This document shows, piece by piece, positions 1 through 8,966 of a DNA stretch of 64,000 bases (position 1 is the stretch's first letter; every line of letters begins with the position of its first letter). The notes beneath the pieces are model-generated. The model was not told where the DNA came from. It did no database searches and saw only the letters and a list, made by a program, of their open reading frames with translations. Both the position numbers and the translations under genes were made by a program. The stretch is from Microbacterium sp. Leaf288 (GTDB lineage Bacteria; Actinomycetota; Actinomycetes; Actinomycetales; Microbacteriaceae), in assembly GCF_001422925.1 (NCBI RefSeq), contig NZ_LMNI01000011.1:692515-756514 (forward strand), read 5' to 3'.

Positions 1-949
1 GTCCTACGAGATGCGCGGCGGATGGCTGCGGCTCGGTGAGGTGCGCATCGGCAAGCGTGCGTTCCTCGGCAACTCCGGCATGGCCTCGCCCGGCCACACG
101 GTGCCCAAGGACGGCCTCGTCGCCGTGCTGTCGGCGGCGCCCGTGAAGGCGAAGGCCGGCTCGTCGTGGCTCGGCTCGCCCGCGACGCGCCTGCGCCGCC
201 AGCCGAACGAGAGCGACGCGAGCCGCACCTACAACCCTCCGGCCTCGCTGCGGGTCGCGAGGTCGCTGTGGGAGATCTGCCGGTTCATCCCCGTCGTCGT
301 CACGTGCGGCCTCGGCCTGCTCGTGCTGTTCGCGCTCGCCGCGCTCGTCGACACCGTCGGCCCCTGGATCACGCTCCTGCTGTCGGGCTTCGTGCTCCTC
401 GGCGCGGGCGCGGTCGCCGCAGGCATCTCGACCGCGGCGAAGTGGCTGTTCGTCGGCCCCATCCGCGCGGGGGAGCAGCCGCTGTGGTCGAGCTTCGTGT
501 GGCGCACCGAGGTGTCGGACACCTTCACCGAGATGCTCGCCGCGCCGTGGTTCGCGCGCGCCGCCGCCGGCACGCCCGCGCTCGCCGTGTGGCTGCGCAG
601 CCTCGGCGCCCGCATCGGGCGCGGCGTGTGGTGCGAGAGCTACTGGCTGCCCGAGCCCGACCTCGTGACGCTGGGGGAGGCATCCACGGTGAACCGCGGG
701 TGCGTCGTGCAGACGCACCTGTTCCATGATCGAATCATGAGCATGGACACCGTCGAACTCGAACCCGGTGCGACGCTCGGACCGCACAGTGTGATCCTTC
801 CGGCCGCCTCGATCGGGGCCCACGCGACCGTCGGCCCCGCGTCGCTCGTGATGCGCGGCGAGAGCGTGCCCGTCGGCTCCCGCTGGAGCGGCAACCCGAT
901 CGGACCGTGGCGCGCGGTCAAGGTGCGCGCGTACCAGTCGACGTCGTGA
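1..949 (+). CDS. Pls/PosA-type non-ribosomal peptide synthetase, C-terminal part (partial)
   Basis: The reading frame is open from base 2, so the gene enters from the left and only the last ~315 residues are visible. They contain two strongly hydrophobic stretches (visible residues ~86-115 and ~118-150). Hexapeptide-repeat, left-handed beta-helix sequence follows (~195-295) and looks like an acetyltransferase-type domain. Membrane helices plus beta-helix repeats match the C-terminal region of epsilon-poly-L-lysine synthetase-like (Pls/PosA) enzymes, where this part carries out peptide elongation at the membrane. The adenylation and carrier domains would lie outside the window, so the substrate is unknown. 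A phosphopantetheinyl transferase 1.3 kb downstream could activate it. Alternative: a stand-alone membrane-bound hexapeptide transferase. Confidence 0.75.
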   Translation, partial: SYEMRGGWLRLGEVRIGKRAFLGNSGMASPGHTVPKDGLVAVLSAAPVKAKAGSSWLGSPATRLRRQPNESDASRTYNPPASLRVARSLWEICRFIPVVVTCGLGLLVLFALAALVDTVGPWITLLLSGFVLLGAGAVAAGISTAAKWLFVGPIRAGEQPLWSSFVWRTEVSDTFTEMLAAPWFARAAAGTPALAVWLRSLGARIGRGVWCESYWLPEPDLVTLGEASTVNRGCVVQTHLFHDRIMSMDTVELEPGATLGPHSVILPAASIGAHATVGPASLVMRGESVPVGSRWSGNPIGPWRAVKVRAYQSTS

Positions 950-2280
950 CCGGCCCCGATCCGTACACGCCGCAGAGCGGCGACGCGTCGTTCGACGTCG
1001 TCTCGTACGACCTCGACCTGCGTTATCGCGTCCACACGAACCGCCTCGAGGGCACCGCGCTCATCAACGCGGTCGCGACCCAGCGGACCCGCTCGGTGCG
1101 GCTCGATCTGATCGGCCTGCGTGCGTCGCGGGTGCGGGTGGACGGCGACGCACGGACGAAGTTCACTCAGGATGCTGCGGGCCTGCGCATCACGCCGCCC
1201 CAAGCGCTGGAGGTGGGCGAGGAGTTCTCCATCGAGGTGCGCTACGCCGGTGCGCCGCGGCCCCGGCGCTCGCGGTGGGGCACGATCGGGTGGGAGGAGC
1301 TGGAGGACGGCGTGCTGGTCGCGTCGCAGCCGGTCGGCGCGCCGACCTGGTTCCCCTGCAACGACCGCCCCGACGACCGTGCGAAGTTCCGCATGGCGAT
1401 CGCGACCGATCCGGAGTACACGGTCGCGGCGACCGGGGTCCCGCAGCCGCCGGTCCGCATCGGCGGGCTCACCCGCTGGGAGTTCGTGTCGGAGGTGCCG
1501 ACGGCGACCTACCTTGCGGCCGTCCACATCGGCCCGTACCGCGAGAGCGCGATCGGACCCGTGCGGCTGATGGCGCCGGCTCCGCTCGTCACCGCCGCCC
1601 GGCGATGGTTCTCCGACGTGCCGCGCATCCTCGACTGCTTCGAGGAGGCGTTCGGGCCGTACCCGCAGGAAGGCTGCACGGTCGTCGTCACCGCAGACCC
1701 CCTCGAGATCCCGCTCGAGGCGCAGGGACTCGTCGTGTTCGGCGCGAACCACTTCGAACCCGAGGCCGCACGCCTGGTGCCCCACGAGATCGCCCACCAG
1801 TGGTTCGGCAACAGCGTGGGCGTCGAGCGGTGGCGCGACATCTGGCTCAACGAGGGATTCGCGTGCTACGCCGAGTGGCTGTGGTCGGAGGCCTCCGGTG
1901 GCGACGACATCGCGACGCTCGCCGACCGGCACCACGCGCGTCTCCGGGCGCTGCCGCAGGACCTCGTCATCTCGGACCCCGGCCCCGCGCTCATGTTCGA
2001 CGACCGCGTCTACAAGCGCGGCGCGCTCACGCTGGAGGCGCTGCGCCGCACGGTCGGGGCGGAGGTGTTCGCCGACCTGCTGCACACATGGGTGCGCGAG
2101 CACCGGCACGCGCTCGCCACCACCGAGGCGTTCCGCGACTGCGTCGCCCGCATCGCGGGCCCGGCGGCGGCCGAGCTCCTCGCCGCATGGCTCGACTCCG
2201 CGCCCCTCCCGCCGCTGCCGCCCCGCCCGCCGGCACCCGCGGTGCGACGGTGGCTCAGACTCCCGGGCTCCCGGGACTGA
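946..2280 (+). CDS. M1 family zinc metallopeptidase (short actinobacterial form)
   Basis: A gluzincin aminopeptidase-type protein of 444 residues, much shorter than PepN (~850). The zinc site is intact: HEIAH at 280-284 and the third ligand E303 in NEGF, exactly 18 residues after H284. Tyr356 in VYKRG is the likely transition-state residue. The usual GxMEN exopeptidase motif is absent; its place is taken by a PLEAQG-like segment near residue 265, a variation seen in other actinobacterial M1 proteins. The GTG start at 946 overlaps the stop of the upstream synthetase, implying translational coupling; an earlier in-frame GTG at 907 would overlap more. No signal peptide is visible, so it is probably cytosolic. 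The 3' end overlaps the convergent PPTase gene by 26 bp. Confidence 0.85.
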   Translation: MTGPDPYTPQSGDASFDVVSYDLDLRYRVHTNRLEGTALINAVATQRTRSVRLDLIGLRASRVRVDGDARTKFTQDAAGLRITPPQALEVGEEFSIEVRYAGAPRPRRSRWGTIGWEELEDGVLVASQPVGAPTWFPCNDRPDDRAKFRMAIATDPEYTVAATGVPQPPVRIGGLTRWEFVSEVPTATYLAAVHIGPYRESAIGPVRLMAPAPLVTAARRWFSDVPRILDCFEEAFGPYPQEGCTVVVTADPLEIPLEAQGLVVFGANHFEPEAARLVPHEIAHQWFGNSVGVERWRDIWLNEGFACYAEWLWSEASGGDDIATLADRHHARLRALPQDLVISDPGPALMFDDRVYKRGALTLEALRRTVGAEVFADLLHTWVREHRHALATTEAFRDCVARIAGPAAAELLAAWLDSAPLPPLPPRPPAPAVRRWLRLPGSRD

Positions 2281-2797
2281 GGATCGCGACGCTCACGAGG
2301 ATGCCCGGCGGCCCGGCCGTGTCCCATCCCGTGTAGGCCGCTCCGTCGGGGACGGTCGCCGTCCAGCCGTCCGCGGCCTGGGCCACGACAACCGTCGAGG
2401 GCTCCACGCGGAGTCCCCGGCCGTCGGCCTTCAGCGCGGCCTCGACGCGGATCCACTCCCGCGCGCTCGCCTCGCCGTCGCCGAGCACGCCGGACATGCC
2501 GGCCGCGTCGCGGCGCGCGTCGTGCTCAGGCTCGGCGTCGATGCCGAGGGCCGCAGCATCTCGTGCCGCAGCCACGGCCGCGATCGCATACCCGCCCGCG
2601 TACGTGACCCCTGCCAGGAACGGGGCGTGCGAGACGGCCACCGGGCCGTGCGGTCCGCCGCAGCGGGGGCACGGATTGCTCAGTTCGGCGCCGGCGGGCA
2701 GCATCGCCCGCAACAGTCGCCACGCGTGCTCGCGCCGTGGCTCACCGGGCGGCACCTCGACCCACGCGATGTCGACGATCGACCTCGCGGGCGCCAT
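2255..2797 (-). CDS. 4'-phosphopantetheinyl transferase superfamily protein
   Basis: 180 residues. The two family signatures are recognisable: GIDAEPEHD (the Mg-binding GxD segment) and WIRVEAALKADGRGL (the W-x-x-K-E-A-x-x-K region). Such enzymes move the phosphopantetheine arm of CoA onto a serine of carrier proteins. The second motif reads R-V-E where R/K-K-E is usual, so activity should be tested. The ATG at 2797 overlaps the stop of the upstream Nudix gene (ATGA), placing it at the end of a ppk-nudix-PPTase operon. Being close to a Pls/PosA-type synthetase suggests that protein's carrier domain as a partner; this is inference from location. Confidence 0.8.
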   Translation of the reverse strand: MAPARSIVDIAWVEVPPGEPRREHAWRLLRAMLPAGAELSNPCPRCGGPHGPVAVSHAPFLAGVTYAGGYAIAAVAAARDAAALGIDAEPEHDARRDAAGMSGVLGDGEASAREWIRVEAALKADGRGLRVEPSTVVVAQAADGWTATVPDGAAYTGWDTAGPPGILVSVAILSPGSPGV

Positions 2798-3735
2798 CAC
2801 ACCTTCGGCTCGTGTGTCTCGATCGTCACGATGCCGGAGCCCGGGTTCTCGACCGACAGGTGCACGACGGAGAACGCGGCGGGCTCGAGGGCCGAGGCGC
2901 TGCCGAGGTACGACCCCCGGAGGGTGCCGGTCGCGAGGGCGAGCTCGCTGAGGATGTCGGGGAGCACCGGCCCGTGACTGCACAGCACGGCGGGCTTGCG
3001 CGAGCGCACGCGCTCGCCGATCACCGTGCGGGCGTCGGACTTGCCGTCCTCCCAGGCGTCCTGGCTGATCAGCTTGGTGGTGTCGATCTCACGCCCGATG
3101 GCCGCCGAGAGCGGTGCGACGGTCTTGACGCATCGGGCAGCGGGGCTCGACACGATCCTGCGAACGCCGAACGCGACCAGGGGACCTACGATCGAGGCCG
3201 CCTGCTTGCGGCCGCGGGCAGCGAGCGGCCGCGCGGCATCCTTCCCGTCCCATTCCTCGCGCCCGAGCGCCTTGGCGTGCCGGAGGGCGACGATCGGGAA
3301 CGTGCGCAGCACGCGCTCGTCGACGAGCCGCAGGAAATGCTCCATGATCTCGGCGTCGACGGGGTAGCTGAGCCGCTTCAGCGCCTTCTTCGGCGAGACC
3401 CATTCGATCGCCGCGATCTCTTTGTTCGGGACGAAGGCGGACGCGCGGATCGCGGCATCCGTCGCCTCGGCCGCCCAGTAATGGACGATCTTGGTGCGCT
3501 TGCTCGGCAGCCGGTAGCGCGACACACCGACGGGCACGCCGAGGGCGACACGGATGCCGGTCTCTTCGTGGATCTCGCGCACCGCGGTCTCGGCGAGCAT
3601 CTCGCCGGGGTCGACCTTGCCCTTGGGCAGCGTGACGTCGCGGTACTTCGTGCGGTGGATCAGGAGCACCCGGAGCTTGTCGTCGACGACACGCCAGACG
3701 ACGCCTCCGGCCGCGTAGACGGCCGTCTCGGTCAT
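2797..3735 (-). CDS. Nudix hydrolase / histidine phosphatase fusion (MutT1-like)
   Basis: 312 residues with two domains. The N-terminal Nudix box spans residues 39-61 (G39, E45, R53-E54, E57-E58, G60, all canonical). A C-terminal phosphoglycerate-mutase-like histidine phosphatase begins near R152-H153. This arrangement matches mycobacterial MutT1, which hydrolyses 8-oxo-(d)GTP and diadenosine polyphosphates to sanitise the nucleotide pool. The second domain's histidine motif reads R-H-A rather than R-H-G. The ATG overlaps the ppk stop (ATGA), and its own stop overlaps the next start, so the three genes are almost certainly one transcript. Confidence 0.88.
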   Translation of the reverse strand: MTETAVYAAGGVVWRVVDDKLRVLLIHRTKYRDVTLPKGKVDPGEMLAETAVREIHEETGIRVALGVPVGVSRYRLPSKRTKIVHYWAAEATDAAIRASAFVPNKEIAAIEWVSPKKALKRLSYPVDAEIMEHFLRLVDERVLRTFPIVALRHAKALGREEWDGKDAARPLAARGRKQAASIVGPLVAFGVRRIVSSPAARCVKTVAPLSAAIGREIDTTKLISQDAWEDGKSDARTVIGERVRSRKPAVLCSHGPVLPDILSELALATGTLRGSYLGSASALEPAAFSVVHLSVENPGSGIVTIETHEPKV

Positions 3736-5894
3736 CGCACCGCGCGTGCACGCCGGCGGCGCTGCACGTTGGTCATGGTCCGGTCCTGGAGATCGAGGAG
3801 CGGCTTTCCCTCCTCGCTCTGGTTGTGCCGCACCCACTCGCCGTCGGGACCGAGGTGCCACGAGCTCGTCGTATCGCTCATCGAGAGCGTGAAGAGGTCG
3901 TTGATCTCCTTGACGTGCGCCGGCGCCGACACGCGGACGAGCGCCTCGACTCGGCGGTCGAGGTTGCGGTGCATCATGTCGGCGCTGCCGATGTACACGA
4001 TGGGGTCGCCGTCGTTGTGGAAGACGAAGATGCGCGAGTGCTCCAGGTAGCGGCCGAGGATCGAGCGCACCGTGATGTTCTCGCTCATCCCTGCGACGCC
4101 CGGCTTCAGCGAGCAGATGCCGCGGACGCAGACCTCCACCTTCACGCCGGCCTGGCTCGCCCGGTAGAGGGAGTCGATGATCTGCTCGTCGACCATCGAG
4201 TTGACCTTGATGCGGATGCCGGCGGGCTTGCCGGCCAGCGCGTTGCGCCGCTCCTTGTCGATGAGCCGCAGGAGGCCCTTGCGCAGGTGCAGCGGTGCGA
4301 CGAGCAGGCGTTTGAACTTCTTCTCGATCGCGTAGCCGCTCAGCTCGTTGAACAGACGCGTGAGATCGCGACCGACCTGGTCGTCGGCGGTGAAGAGGCC
4401 GAAGTCCTCGTAGATGCGGCTCGTCTTGGGGTTGTAGTTGCCCGTGCCGACGTGGCTGTAGCTGCGCAGCACCCCGTTCTCCTCGCGGATGACGAGAGCG
4501 AGCTTGCAGTGGGTCTTGAGGCCGACCAGCCCGTAGACGACGTGGACACCGGCCTTCTCGAGCTTGCGCGCCCACACGATGTTGTTCGCCTCGTCGAAGC
4601 GGGCCTTGATCTCGACGAGTGCGAGCACCTGCTTGCCGGCCTCGGCGGCGTCGATCAGCGCCTCGACGATGGGGCTGTCGCCCGACGTCCGGTACAGGGT
4701 CTGCTTGATCGCGAGCACGTGCGGGTCCTTCGCCGCCTGCTCGAGGAACGCCTGCACGCTCGTCGCGAACGACTCGTAGGGGTGGTGCACGAGCACGTCG
4801 CCCTTGCGGATCGAGGCGAAGATGTCGGGTCGCTCGTTGTTGTCGCCCGGCTGGAACGCCAGCGCGGTCGTCGGCAGATGGGGCTTGAAGCGCAGGTCGG
4901 GACGGTCTATGCGCAGGTCGAACAGGCCGCGCAGATCCAGCGGACCGGGGAGGCGGTAGACCTCCTGCTCGGTGATGTCGAGCTCCTTGAGGAGGAGGTC
5001 GAGCGTCACGTCGTCCATGTCGTCGGTGATCTCGAGGCGGATCGGCGGGCCGAAGCGGCGGCGCAGCAGCTCGGCCTCGAGCGCCTGGATGAGGTTCTCG
5101 GTCTCGTCCTCCTCGATCACGACGTCCTCGTTGCGCGTGAGGCGGAAGGCGTGGTGGTCGAGCACCTCCATCCCGGGGAAGAGGTCGTCGAGGTGGCTCG
5201 AGATGAGGTCCTCGAGCGGCAGGTAGCGCACGGCGCCTTCGACGGGCGGCAGCTCCACGAAGCGCGGGAGCATCGGCGGCACCTTGAGGCGCGCGAACTC
5301 CTGACGCCCGGTGCGGGCGCTGCGGATCCGGATCGCGAGGTTGAGCGACAGCCCCGAGATGTACGGGAACGGGTGGGCCGGGTCGACCGCGAGCGGCATG
5401 AGGACCGGGAACACCTGCGCCTGGAAGTAGTCGTAGAGGGCCTCGCGCTCGGACCGGTCGAGCGACTCGTACGAGACGACCTCGAGCCCGGCGTCCGCCA
5501 TCGCGGGCTTCACGAGGGACGTCCATGCCTCGGCGTGGCGCAGCTGCAGCCGGTGCGCCTCGGCCGAGATGTCGGCGAGCACGTCCGCGGGGGAACGCCC
5601 CACGTTCGTGGGGAGGGCGAGGCCCGTGACGATGCGCCGCTTGAGGCCGGCCACGCGCACCATGAAGAACTCGTCGAGGTTGCTGGCGAAGATCGCCAGG
5701 AAGTTCGCCCGCTCCAGCGTCGGCAGGTGGGGATCCTCCGCGAGCTCCAGCACGCGCTGGTTGAACGCGAGCCAGCTCAGCTCGCGATCCAGGTAGCGGT
5801 GGTCGGGAAGCTGCGAGTCGAAGACCTCCGAAAGGTCGAAGTCGTCGTCGTCCGCATCGCCCAGGCCGGCGTCGAGCACCTCGGGTTCGATCAT
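3732..5894 (-). CDS. ppk: Polyphosphate kinase 1
   Basis: 720 residues, the usual length. PPK1 reversibly transfers the terminal phosphate of ATP onto polyphosphate through a phosphohistidine. The N-terminal domain is recognisable from the [14 protein letters not shown] and [14 protein letters not shown] segments. The two phospholipase-D-like catalytic domains contain the SHVGTGNYN motif with the phospho-acceptor histidine and [14 protein letters not shown] near the C-terminus. About 20 acidic residues precede the conserved core. The upstream region (5895-5970) holds an AATGAT -10 candidate about 7 nt before the ATG and two GTGAAC-like elements 11 bp apart, a possible phosphate-regulon site. 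Downstream gene overlap implies operon expression with the Nudix and PPTase genes. Confidence 0.97.
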   Translation of the reverse strand: MIEPEVLDAGLGDADDDDFDLSEVFDSQLPDHRYLDRELSWLAFNQRVLELAEDPHLPTLERANFLAIFASNLDEFFMVRVAGLKRRIVTGLALPTNVGRSPADVLADISAEAHRLQLRHAEAWTSLVKPAMADAGLEVVSYESLDRSEREALYDYFQAQVFPVLMPLAVDPAHPFPYISGLSLNLAIRIRSARTGRQEFARLKVPPMLPRFVELPPVEGAVRYLPLEDLISSHLDDLFPGMEVLDHHAFRLTRNEDVVIEEDETENLIQALEAELLRRRFGPPIRLEITDDMDDVTLDLLLKELDITEQEVYRLPGPLDLRGLFDLRIDRPDLRFKPHLPTTALAFQPGDNNERPDIFASIRKGDVLVHHPYESFATSVQAFLEQAAKDPHVLAIKQTLYRTSGDSPIVEALIDAAEAGKQVLALVEIKARFDEANNIVWARKLEKAGVHVVYGLVGLKTHCKLALVIREENGVLRSYSHVGTGNYNPKTSRIYEDFGLFTADDQVGRDLTRLFNELSGYAIEKKFKRLLVAPLHLRKGLLRLIDKERRNALAGKPAGIRIKVNSMVDEQIIDSLYRASQAGVKVEVCVRGICSLKPGVAGMSENITVRSILGRYLEHSRIFVFHNDGDPIVYIGSADMMHRNLDRRVEALVRVSAPAHVKEINDLFTLSMSDTTSSWHLGPDGEWVRHNQSEEGKPLLDLQDRTMTNVQRRRRARAVR

Positions 5895-5915
5895 CCCTTC
5901 ATCATTGCAGGGTGA

Positions 5916-5933
5916 CGTGACGAGAGTGTGAAC
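5916..5933 (-). promoter_or_regulatory. Candidate two-unit PHO-type direct repeat upstream of ppk
   Basis: On the coding strand of ppk, GTTCACA and CGTCACG occur exactly 11 bp apart (plus-strand 5927-5933 and 5916-5922). Actinobacterial PhoP/RegX3 boxes are built from 11-bp direct repeats of GTTCACC type. The first unit fits well and the second only 4 of 6 core bases, so this is a weak call, made because RegX3 is known to control ppk1 in mycobacteria. Confidence 0.35.
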
Positions 5934-5970
5934 GAAGTCCCGGGCCCGTGGACAGGTTCGCGCCGCCCGG

Positions 5971-6669
5971 TCAGGCGTCTGTGCGCTCGCGGGGGGCGGG
6001 TTCGGGCTCGTCCTCGTAGACGTTGAACCGGTAGCCCACGTTGCGCACGGTCCCGATCAGCTGCTCCATGTCGCCGAGCTTGGCGCGCAGACGTCGCACG
6101 TGCACGTCGACCGTGCGGGTGCCGCCGAAGTAGTCGTAGCCCCACACCTCGCTCAGCAGCTGCTCGCGGGTGAAGACGCGCGAGGGGTGCGTCGCGAAGA
6201 AGTGGAGGAGCTGGAACTCCTTGTACGTGAGGTCGAGCGGACGACCGTGCACCTTGGCCGAGTACGACGACTCGTCGATCGTGATCCCCGAGGTCTGGAT
6301 GCGCGTCGAGACCTGCTCGGCCGACTGACGGCCGACGGCGAGGCGGATGCGGGCGTCCACCTCGGCGGGACCTGCGGTGAAGAGGATGACGTCGTCGACG
6401 CCCCAGTCGGGGGAGACGGCGGTCAGACCGCCTTCGGTCACGATCAGCAGGAGAGGGGCGTCCAGGCCCGTCGTGTTGAGGATCTTGCACAGCGACTTGG
6501 CGCCGACGAGGTCGACGCGGGCGTCGACGAAGATGATGTCGGCGCTGGGCGCGTTGACGAGCTGGGCGGGCTCAGCGGGGATCAGGCGCACGCGGTGGCT
6601 CAGCAGTTCGAGCGAGGGCAGGACGGGGCCGCCTCCGTGTGTGGAACTGAGAACCAGGAGCTGTGCCAA
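5971..6669 (-). CDS. glnR: GlnR-family nitrogen response regulator
   Basis: 232 residues from a TTG start at 6669. The start is chosen because the homologous N-terminus (AQLLVLSS) begins there; in-frame upstream codons look non-coding. It has an OmpR-type receiver-like domain with D50 retained in FVDAR and a winged-helix DNA-binding domain (~135-225). The segment from [19 protein letters not shown] onward is very close to Streptomyces GlnR. GlnR is an orphan regulator, without a cognate kinase, that governs ammonium assimilation and often phosphate- and carbon-linked genes. The gene stands alone, 76 bp from ppk. A general OmpR-type regulator is the alternative, but the sequence match to GlnR is strong. 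Confidence 0.85.
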   Translation of the reverse strand: MAQLLVLSSTHGGGPVLPSLELLSHRVRLIPAEPAQLVNAPSADIIFVDARVDLVGAKSLCKILNTTGLDAPLLLIVTEGGLTAVSPDWGVDDVILFTAGPAEVDARIRLAVGRQSAEQVSTRIQTSGITIDESSYSAKVHGRPLDLTYKEFQLLHFFATHPSRVFTREQLLSEVWGYDYFGGTRTVDVHVRRLRAKLGDMEQLIGTVRNVGYRFNVYEDEPEPAPRERTDA

Positions 6670-6808
6670 TGGATCGCCTTCCCGGCGCAGGGGGGTGCGC
6701 CGCGAACCCCAGTGTAGGGCGTGGGGGAGGAGCATTCGGCCCGCATGTCCTCCGTGGACATGCCCATCACCCGAGCCGCAGCGCGTGCGCCGCGTGGATT
6801 GTTGCGCG

Positions 6809-7111
6809 ATGATGGGACGCGTGGCCGTGCCTGAACTCGCCCCTCGTCGCACATTCGGCGGCATCGTCGCCGTGTGGGTGCTCGCGGCCGTGATCGCGAT
6901 CGTCGTCGGCATCTTCGCCACGCCGGACTGGCGTGCGGCGTGGCTGGGCGTCGGAATGGGCGGATGCCTCATCGCGGGGTTCGCGATCCAGCTCTGGTCG
7001 GGCCGGTCCCAGGGGTTCACCGAGCGCGTCGCGGCGAGCGTCCTCGGCGCCGCCCTCGTGATGGGCGTCATCAGCCTGGGGTTCGGACTTGCCGCTCTCG
7101 TTCCCGGCTAG
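6809..7111 (+). CDS. Small integral membrane protein, unknown function
   Basis: About 100 residues with three predicted membrane helices (roughly 16-35, 41-57 and 70-95). I do not recognise the family beyond a conserved-looking actinobacterial membrane protein. The start is uncertain: consecutive ATGs at 6809 and 6812, and a GTG at 6821, with no Shine-Dalgarno sequence. It is divergent from glnR, with 139 bp between starts. The stop (TAG at 7109-7111) coincides with the TAGACT -10 box of the next small gene. Confidence 0.6.
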   Translation: MMGRVAVPELAPRRTFGGIVAVWVLAAVIAIVVGIFATPDWRAAWLGVGMGGCLIAGFAIQLWSGRSQGFTERVAASVLGAALVMGVISLGFGLAALVPG

Positions 7112-7114
7112 ACT
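7109..7114 (+). promoter_or_regulatory. -10 box (TAGACT) of the 37-residue membrane protein gene
   Basis: TAGACT ends 8 nt before the ATG at 7122, which would give a leaderless transcript. Its first three bases are also the stop codon of the preceding gene. Confidence 0.5.
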
Positions 7115-7121
7115 CCCTCGT

Positions 7122-7235
7122 ATGGATACCGTCGCGCTCGAACTGTTCTTCGTGGGCCTGCTCGGTCTGGCGTCTCTGGCGATCGTCTTCGTCTCCGCCG
7201 TCGTCGTCAAGAACCTCTACCGCGGCCAGCGCTGA
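7122..7235 (+). CDS. 37-residue single-span membrane microprotein
   Basis: ATG at 7122 and TGA at 7233-7235 encode 37 residues. Almost the whole chain is one hydrophobic helix (~6-29) ending in a basic tail with K30, R34 and R37 (positive-inside, so N-out/C-in). A TAGACT -10 box lies directly upstream at leaderless spacing, supporting it as a real gene. It sits 11 bp before the nitrobindin-like gene and could be co-transcribed with it and ygfZ. Function is unknown; its size suggests a regulator or subunit of a membrane complex. Confidence 0.65.
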   Translation: MDTVALELFFVGLLGLASLAIVFVSAVVVKNLYRGQR

Positions 7236-7246
7236 CGGGTCCGGTC

Positions 7247-7849
7247 GTGCTCGACATCCCGACCGACCTTCCGGCGGAACTCGTCCCGCTGTCGTGGCTC
7301 ATCGGAGTGTGGGAGGGCACCGGCGTCATCGACTACGGTGACCACGCCTACACCGGCGAGTTCACGCACCGCGTGAGCTTCAGCCACGACGGCGGCGACT
7401 ATCTCAACTACTCCGCCGACGCATGGCTGCATGATGCGCAAGACCCCGAGAAGCGCACGCGCCTCGTGGCAGAGCTCGGCTACTGGCGTCTCGCACTCAC
7501 GGCGACCGACGCCGACGCCGGCCCTGGCCTCCTTCCCGCGCTCGCTGCGCCGGTCGTCCGCACCGCCGACGACATCGAGCGGCTGCGCAACGCCGACGGC
7601 GGGTTCGACCTCGAGGCGGCCCTCGTGCACGCCGACGGCGTGAGCGAGCTCTACCTCGGCCAGATCAAGGGTCCGCGCATCGACATCGCGACCGACGCCG
7701 TCGTGCGGCCCGCCGGCGCGAAGTCGTACGCGGCCGCGACCCGCATGTACGGGCTCGTCGACGGCCACCTGCTGTGGGCGTGGGACATCGCCGCCCTCGG
7801 CTTCGAGCTCGGCGCGCACGCGTCGGCACGACTCGCGCGGGCAGAGTGA
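7247..7849 (+). CDS. Nitrobindin-like FABP-family heme-binding beta-barrel protein (DUF1794)
   Basis: 200 residues from a GTG start. The lipocalin/nitrobindin signature GxWxGxG is present as GVWEGTG near residue 23-29, followed by the alternating strands of a ten-stranded barrel. Homologues (mycobacterial Nb, human THAP4 C-domain) bind ferric heme and are linked to peroxynitrite or NO chemistry; function here is inferred from the family. The stop overlaps the ATG of ygfZ (TGATG), so the two are translationally coupled, a pairing common in actinobacteria. Confidence 0.85.
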   Translation: MLDIPTDLPAELVPLSWLIGVWEGTGVIDYGDHAYTGEFTHRVSFSHDGGDYLNYSADAWLHDAQDPEKRTRLVAELGYWRLALTATDADAGPGLLPALAAPVVRTADDIERLRNADGGFDLEAALVHADGVSELYLGQIKGPRIDIATDAVVRPAGAKSYAAATRMYGLVDGHLLWAWDIAALGFELGAHASARLARAE

Positions 7850-8955
7850 TGACCGGCCCGTTCTCCGCTGTTCCCGGCGCCGTCGTCGACGACACCGGGC
7901 TGCAGCACGTCGGCAGCCCGCTCGTCGAGCAGCGTCGGCTCGCCGCCGGAGCCGCGCTCGCGCCCCGCGCCGACCGCGCCGTCATCGCCGTCCCCGGTGA
8001 GGACCGCTTGACCTGGCTCGACTCGCTGTCGTCGCAGGCGCTGACCCGACTCGCCCCCGGCGTGGGCACCGAGCTCTTGATCCTCGACCCGCAAGGACAC
8101 GTCGAGCACGCGGCATCCGTCGTCGACGACGGAGAGACCACCTGGCTCATCGCGGATCGCGCCGACGTCGAGGGACTGTACGACTGGCTCCGCAAGATGC
8201 GGTTCCGGCTGCGCGTCGACCCGCGCATCGCCGACGACGAGTACGCCGTGATCGGCGGCACCGCCGCCGCGCTCGAGCGCATCTCGCCGGCGACCCCGGC
8301 AGGGGTGCCCCTCGTGTGGCGCGACCCGTGGCCGTCGGTCACGCCGGGCGGTCACGCCTACGCGCCGGTCGAGCCGCACCCCGGCGCCGATCGCGATTGG
8401 GCCGAGGCGATCGTGACCCGCGACGAGGAGACGCGGATCGCGGATGCCGCGGCCCGTGGCGAGGTCGAGCTCGCAGGCCTGACCGCGGTCGATGCGCTGC
8501 GCGTCGCGGCATGGCGACCGCGCTGGACGACGGACGTCGACGAGCGCGCCCTGCCGCACGAGCTGGACTGGCTGCGCACCGCGGTGCACCTCGACAAGGG
8601 CTGCTACCGCGGGCAGGAGACCATCGCCAAGGTGCACAACCTCGGGCACCCGCCGCGGCGTCTCGTCGCGCTGCAGCTGGACGGCTCTGGCAGCGTGCTG
8701 CCCGAGCACGGCGCGGCCGTGCGGCTCGGCGACGACGCCGTCGGCATCGTGACGTCCGCGGCGCTGCACTACGAGGAGGGGCCGATCGCGCTCGCGGTCG
8801 TGCGGCGCACCACGCCCGTCGACGCCCCGCTGACGGTGGACACCGCCGACGGCCCGGTCGCCGCGGCGCAGGAAGTGGTGGTTCCGCCGGACGCCGGCGC
8901 CACGGCGAACGTGCCTCGGATCACCCGGCTGTCGCGCCGCGCGGCGGCCCAGTAA
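7849..8955 (+). CDS. ygfZ: YgfZ/GcvT folate-binding protein, Fe-S cluster repair factor
   Basis: 368 residues, starting at the ATG that overlaps the upstream stop. The hallmark KGCYRGQE motif with its conserved cysteine is present in the stretch near residue 250, in a GcvT-like tetrahydrofolate-binding fold. YgfZ/COG0354 proteins bind folate and help maintain certain Fe-S enzymes, such as the MiaB type, under oxidative stress. Coupling with the heme-binding protein upstream suggests a shared role in metal or redox stress. The next gene begins 11 bp downstream. Confidence 0.9.
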   Translation: MTGPFSAVPGAVVDDTGLQHVGSPLVEQRRLAAGAALAPRADRAVIAVPGEDRLTWLDSLSSQALTRLAPGVGTELLILDPQGHVEHAASVVDDGETTWLIADRADVEGLYDWLRKMRFRLRVDPRIADDEYAVIGGTAAALERISPATPAGVPLVWRDPWPSVTPGGHAYAPVEPHPGADRDWAEAIVTRDEETRIADAAARGEVELAGLTAVDALRVAAWRPRWTTDVDERALPHELDWLRTAVHLDKGCYRGQETIAKVHNLGHPPRRLVALQLDGSGSVLPEHGAAVRLGDDAVGIVTSAALHYEEGPIALAVVRRTTPVDAPLTVDTADGPVAAAQEVVVPPDAGATANVPRITRLSRRAAAQ

Positions 8956-8966
8956 GGGACCCGGCG

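Noticed and set aside
907..945. Upstream GTG start for the M1 peptidase
   Set aside because: Would add 13 residues inside the synthetase frame. The GTG at 946 gives the usual stop-start overlap.
3825..5915. 696-residue open frame on the plus strand
   Set aside because: Antisense to ppk; Val/Glu/Arg-rich shadow of conserved ppk codons.
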